This document shows, in pieces, positions 61,919 through 64,000 of a stretch of DNA of 64,000 nt. The position numbers and the translations under genes were made by a program. Position 1 is the first letter of the stretch. Each line of letters begins with the position of its first letter. The notes under the pieces are model-generated. The model was not told the origin of the DNA. It made no database searches and saw only the letters and a program-made list of their open reading frames with translations. Source of the stretch: Galeopsis tetrahit (taxonomy: Eukaryota; Streptophyta; Magnoliopsida; Lamiales; Lamiaceae); the NCBI GenBank assembly GCA_963675135.1, contig OY776129.1, forward strand, positions 47,752,141 through 47,816,140. The letters are read 5' to 3'.

Positions 61919-62169
61919 AATGTAGAGATTTAAAACTAGGAGTCATCTCATTAAGGGTCTGACTATATGCACCTCCATTTCGGTTTGATGCACTCCCCTG
62001 ATAGATGCACCTCTCCTAAAATGTCATAAATGAACCTCTCTTATAAAAACTCCTATTACTACCCACACCCCCCTCAAACCCTAATTTCATTTTCATCTTC
62101 TTATTCTTCTCTCCCTCACCCAAACCACTCCATCACCAGTCCCGCCGGCGGCACCCGCCCTCGCCCCCA

Positions 62170-62420
62170 CCCTCGTTTTCTGTAAAAAAAAAAAAAAAAT
62201 CGCCACTGCTAGCGGCCGCCCCCCCCGTCCCTCGAGTTCACCGGCCAACTGTAAAAAAAAAAAATTGCATTGGCCGCGCGGCCGCCCCATCTATCCGCTG
62301 CGGCCTCCGCCATTGTCCCCATCCACCTCCGCCGTGGCCGCCCCCTCCCTCCCTCTTCTGTCCGTTTTTGTAAAAAAAAAAAATGCTTTCAGCGGTCGCG
62401 TGGCCGCCCCCGTACCTCTC
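62170..62420 (+). repeat. Three poly(A)/GGCCGCC modules
   Basis: Near 62183, 62251 and 62369 the motif TGTAAAAAAAAAAA is followed within about 30 bp by a GGCCGCC stretch. Spacing is irregular (about 70 and 120 bp). Confidence 0.6.
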
Positions 62421-62520
62421 TCTTCTGTCCCTCTCTTCACCGACGTTGGCCCACGCCGCTCCGTCCACGGCGTTAGCCCACCCCGATTCGCCGGCATTAG
62501 CCCTAGTTTTTTTTTTAATT

Positions 62521-62604
62521 TCGACACTGTAATGTCGACCATATACACTCTCGTCGACACCAGGGTGTCGACGAGAGTGTATATGGTCGACATTACTGTG
62601 TCGA
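62521..62604. repeat. Near-perfect 84-bp palindrome
   Basis: Arms of 41 bp (62521-62561 and 62564-62604) with one mismatch and a 2-base centre (AG). Each arm contains GTCGACCATATACACTCTCG. A decayed copy of the same design follows at about 62617-62680. Confidence 0.93.
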
Positions 62605-63038
62605 TCGACCTTTGTTGGTCGATCATATATCCTCTCGTCGAAAAAATGTTGTGGACGGAAGGATATATGGTCGGCACTGGTTTGACGATTTTTTTAAAAA
62701 ATAATTGTTGAATATGGTTGATTTGTTAATGGGTTTGATAATGGTGTTTTATGGATGAATATGGTTGATTTGTTGAAAATTTTGAATTTTTTTGATTTCT
62801 TGCTATCGGAAAAAATGGTGACGGTGGCCGGAAGTCTGGTTTAGAAATAAGGTGAAATAAATGATGATAGGGGGTGCATTCAGTAGGGGGTGCATCTAGT
62901 ATGCTGTATTTTAATAAAGGGTATTTTTGGTTTTTTACACTATTATTTTATTAATAAACTGAAAGGGGGAGTGCATCTCTCCGAAATGGAGGTGCATATA
63001 GTCAAACCCTCTCATTAATTGAGTTTTTGGGCTCAGAA

Positions 63039-63044
63039 TATAAA
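63039..63044 (+). promoter_or_regulatory. TATA box and site II motifs of the small gene
   Basis: TATAAA lies about 30 bp before the likely start of transcription (near 63070). TGGGCT (63028-63033) and AGCCCAT (63044-63050) flank it; TGGGCY motifs are known as site II/TCP elements in plant housekeeping promoters. The Mutator-like element ends only 20-30 bp upstream. Confidence 0.5.
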
Positions 63045-63069
63045 GCCCATTACTCAGCATATATTGTAT

Positions 63070-63130
63070 AGTATTCTCTCTCTAGTTCCACGACTGTGTC
63101 TAGATCAATCTTCTGTTCCGCTGCCTTAAG
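63070..63130 (+). other. Probable non-coding first exon of the small gene
   Basis: It ends AAG/GTAAAT, a good donor. The acceptor GGTTACAG at 63575-63582 abuts the ATG, so the leader is split by a 452-bp intron. The start is estimated from the TATA box. Confidence 0.5.
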
Positions 63131-63582
63131 GTAAATCAATCTCTGAAACTAGTATTTTTCTTTTGTTTCTCGGTCAGATTTGGGTTATTGTCAATTTTAT
63201 CGATTTGCCAATTATCTGCCTTGCTTGAAATTCCTCTGTTTCAGTAATATCAGCTCAGAATCTAGGGTTTGTTTTGTGATTGTGCTTATTCTGGTTTTAC
63301 TCGAAAATGTACAATTGAAGCTGATCATTATGAGCCTTTGTTTTATATTTTTCCTAGCGCTGTTTAAAATCGAGGATTCTAGTTTACTAATGTAGGAGGA
63401 ATGATACTTTTAAATATGTTAAGTTTCAAAAGAGAACACAAAATAATAATTGAAGCTGATATTTAGTCTGTTTTGCTCTTTAAATTCATCTTTATTTTGA
63501 ATGAAGATAGATTAGGCTTTTCATCTGTAGAAGAATTCAATGAACAAATCTGGTTAGAACTTAAAAAAATGGGTGGTTACAG

Positions 63583-63867
63583 ATGGGGTTCATCATGGAG
63601 TTTGCTGAGAATTTGATATTGAGATTGATGGAGAATCCGAACGAGAGAGACAAGAGAGCCAGAGAGATGCTTTATGATCGATTTGAGAAATGTAAGACTA
63701 CTAAGGCGATGCACAGCTTGCCAATGCAGCCCTACGGTTTCTGGACCTTTGAGCACCACAATGCTCAGATTTTCTGGGATGCTCAGATTAGCCAAGTCCA
63801 AGGGCGTCGCGACCCCTACGATGACCTCCTTGAGGATTACAATGGTGCTTCCTCTTCTTCCAAGTAA
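63583..63867 (+). CDS. Small conserved plant protein, function unknown
   Basis: A 94-aa frame starting directly after a splice acceptor. The sequence is charged and soluble, with no signal peptide or membrane segment. It has an amphipathic N-terminal helix (MEFAENLILRLMENP), a basic middle, then aromatic and conserved-looking blocks PYGFWTFEHHNAQIFWDAQI and GRRDPYDDLLEDY, ending in a serine run. I recognise this as the style of a short, widely conserved plant family, but I cannot name a function. The ATG at 63583 is chosen because it follows the acceptor; the ATG at 63595 is an alternative. The gene is intact and not part of a transposon. Its promoter lies directly beside the Mutator-like element. 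Confidence 0.75.
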   Translation: MGFIMEFAENLILRLMENPNERDKRAREMLYDRFEKCKTTKAMHSLPMQPYGFWTFEHHNAQIFWDAQISQVQGRRDPYDDLLEDYNGASSSSK

Positions 63868-64000
63868 TTGGTTAGTTTCTTACATTTTCCCATTATTTTT
63901 CTAATGCTAATCTAATTGCTTGCTTCTTTTGTGTGTGGCCATTTATCCATGTCAAGTATGAATTCTCATATATTTAGAGTGTGTGAATCCCTTAGGAGTA
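63868..64000 (+). other. 3' region of the small gene
   Basis: Likely 3' untranslated sequence (or a further intron). The transcript end is not visible before the window edge. Confidence 0.4.

Larger units (their letters stand above)
61955..63009. mobile_element. Mutator-like element with GC-rich core and palindrome
   Basis: Both ends read GGGT(C/T)TGACTATATGCACC inward, the inverted repeats being about 30 bp or slightly longer. A perfect 9-bp duplication TCTCATTAA flanks it (61946-61954 and 63010-63018). The core at 62100-62510 is GC-rich and contains three modules of TGT plus 11-15 A followed by a CGGCCGCC-type stretch. A long palindrome follows. No transposase. The frames in the core are low-complexity. 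Confidence 0.85.

Noticed and set aside
62265..62711. Several overlapping frames in the GC-rich core of the Mutator-like element
   Set aside because: Pro/Arg/Ser low-complexity translations on both strands, interrupted by poly(A) runs and the palindrome.
63180..63395. 71-aa frame before the small gene
   Set aside because: It lies wholly in the predicted leader intron and has no domain.

Overview
This window looks like nuclear DNA of a eudicot plant. It is AT-rich and dominated by transposable elements, with GT-AG introns, plant-type LTR retrotransposons (Ty1/copia and Ty3/gypsy), L1-type LINE ends, tRNA-headed SINEs, Stowaway-type MITEs with CTCCCTCC termini and TA duplications, a PIF/Harbinger element, a hAT element and two Mutator-like elements. 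The species cannot be fixed from this sequence.

Only two ordinary host genes are convincing. One is a three-exon F-box/Sel1-like/MYND-finger gene at 33643-35007 (386 aa, intact). The other is a small conserved plant gene of unknown function at 63583-63867 (94 aa, intact), with a probable non-coding first exon at about 63070-63130.

Layout. 1-3786: 5' part of a Ty3/gypsy element on the minus strand (LTR, primer-binding site, broken gag-pro). 5816-7389: non-autonomous Mutator-like element with long inverted repeats and a perfect 9-bp duplication. 10014-14654: nearly complete Ty1/copia element with 178-bp LTRs, a 5-bp duplication and one gag-pol frame broken by three stops. 14660-33540: intergenic DNA with several MITEs, two tRNA-headed SINEs, a tiny retroposon, a hAT element nested in a MITE, and a LINE remnant. 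33543-35007: the F-box/MYND gene. 36120-43591: MITEs, a LINE 3' end split by a MITE, a MITE split by a SINE-like retroposon, and a deleted copia derivative whose two LTRs each took another insertion. 46103-47970: decayed PIF/Harbinger element whose transposase is split by a Tourist-like MITE. 48243-50995: four and a bit tandem copies of a ~657-bp unit, ending in a MITE, a 130-bp duplication and a Helitron-like terminal hairpin. 51953-61918: a Ty3/gypsy element on the minus strand, truncated at its 5' end. Its pol is broken by stops, but it carries an intact three-exon accessory gene in the opposite orientation. A 2-kb internally deleted member of the same family sits inside it in opposite orientation. 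61955-63009: a Mutator-like element with a perfect 9-bp duplication and a near-perfect 84-bp palindrome. It abuts the promoter of the small gene.

The most interesting points are the intact, spliced antisense gene inside a dead gypsy element; the nested relative whose two LTRs disagree while one of them matches the host LTR; the palindrome-bearing Mutator-like element next to a gene promoter; and the 657-bp tandem array. The window is best read as layers of insertion, many datable relative to one another by target-site duplications.
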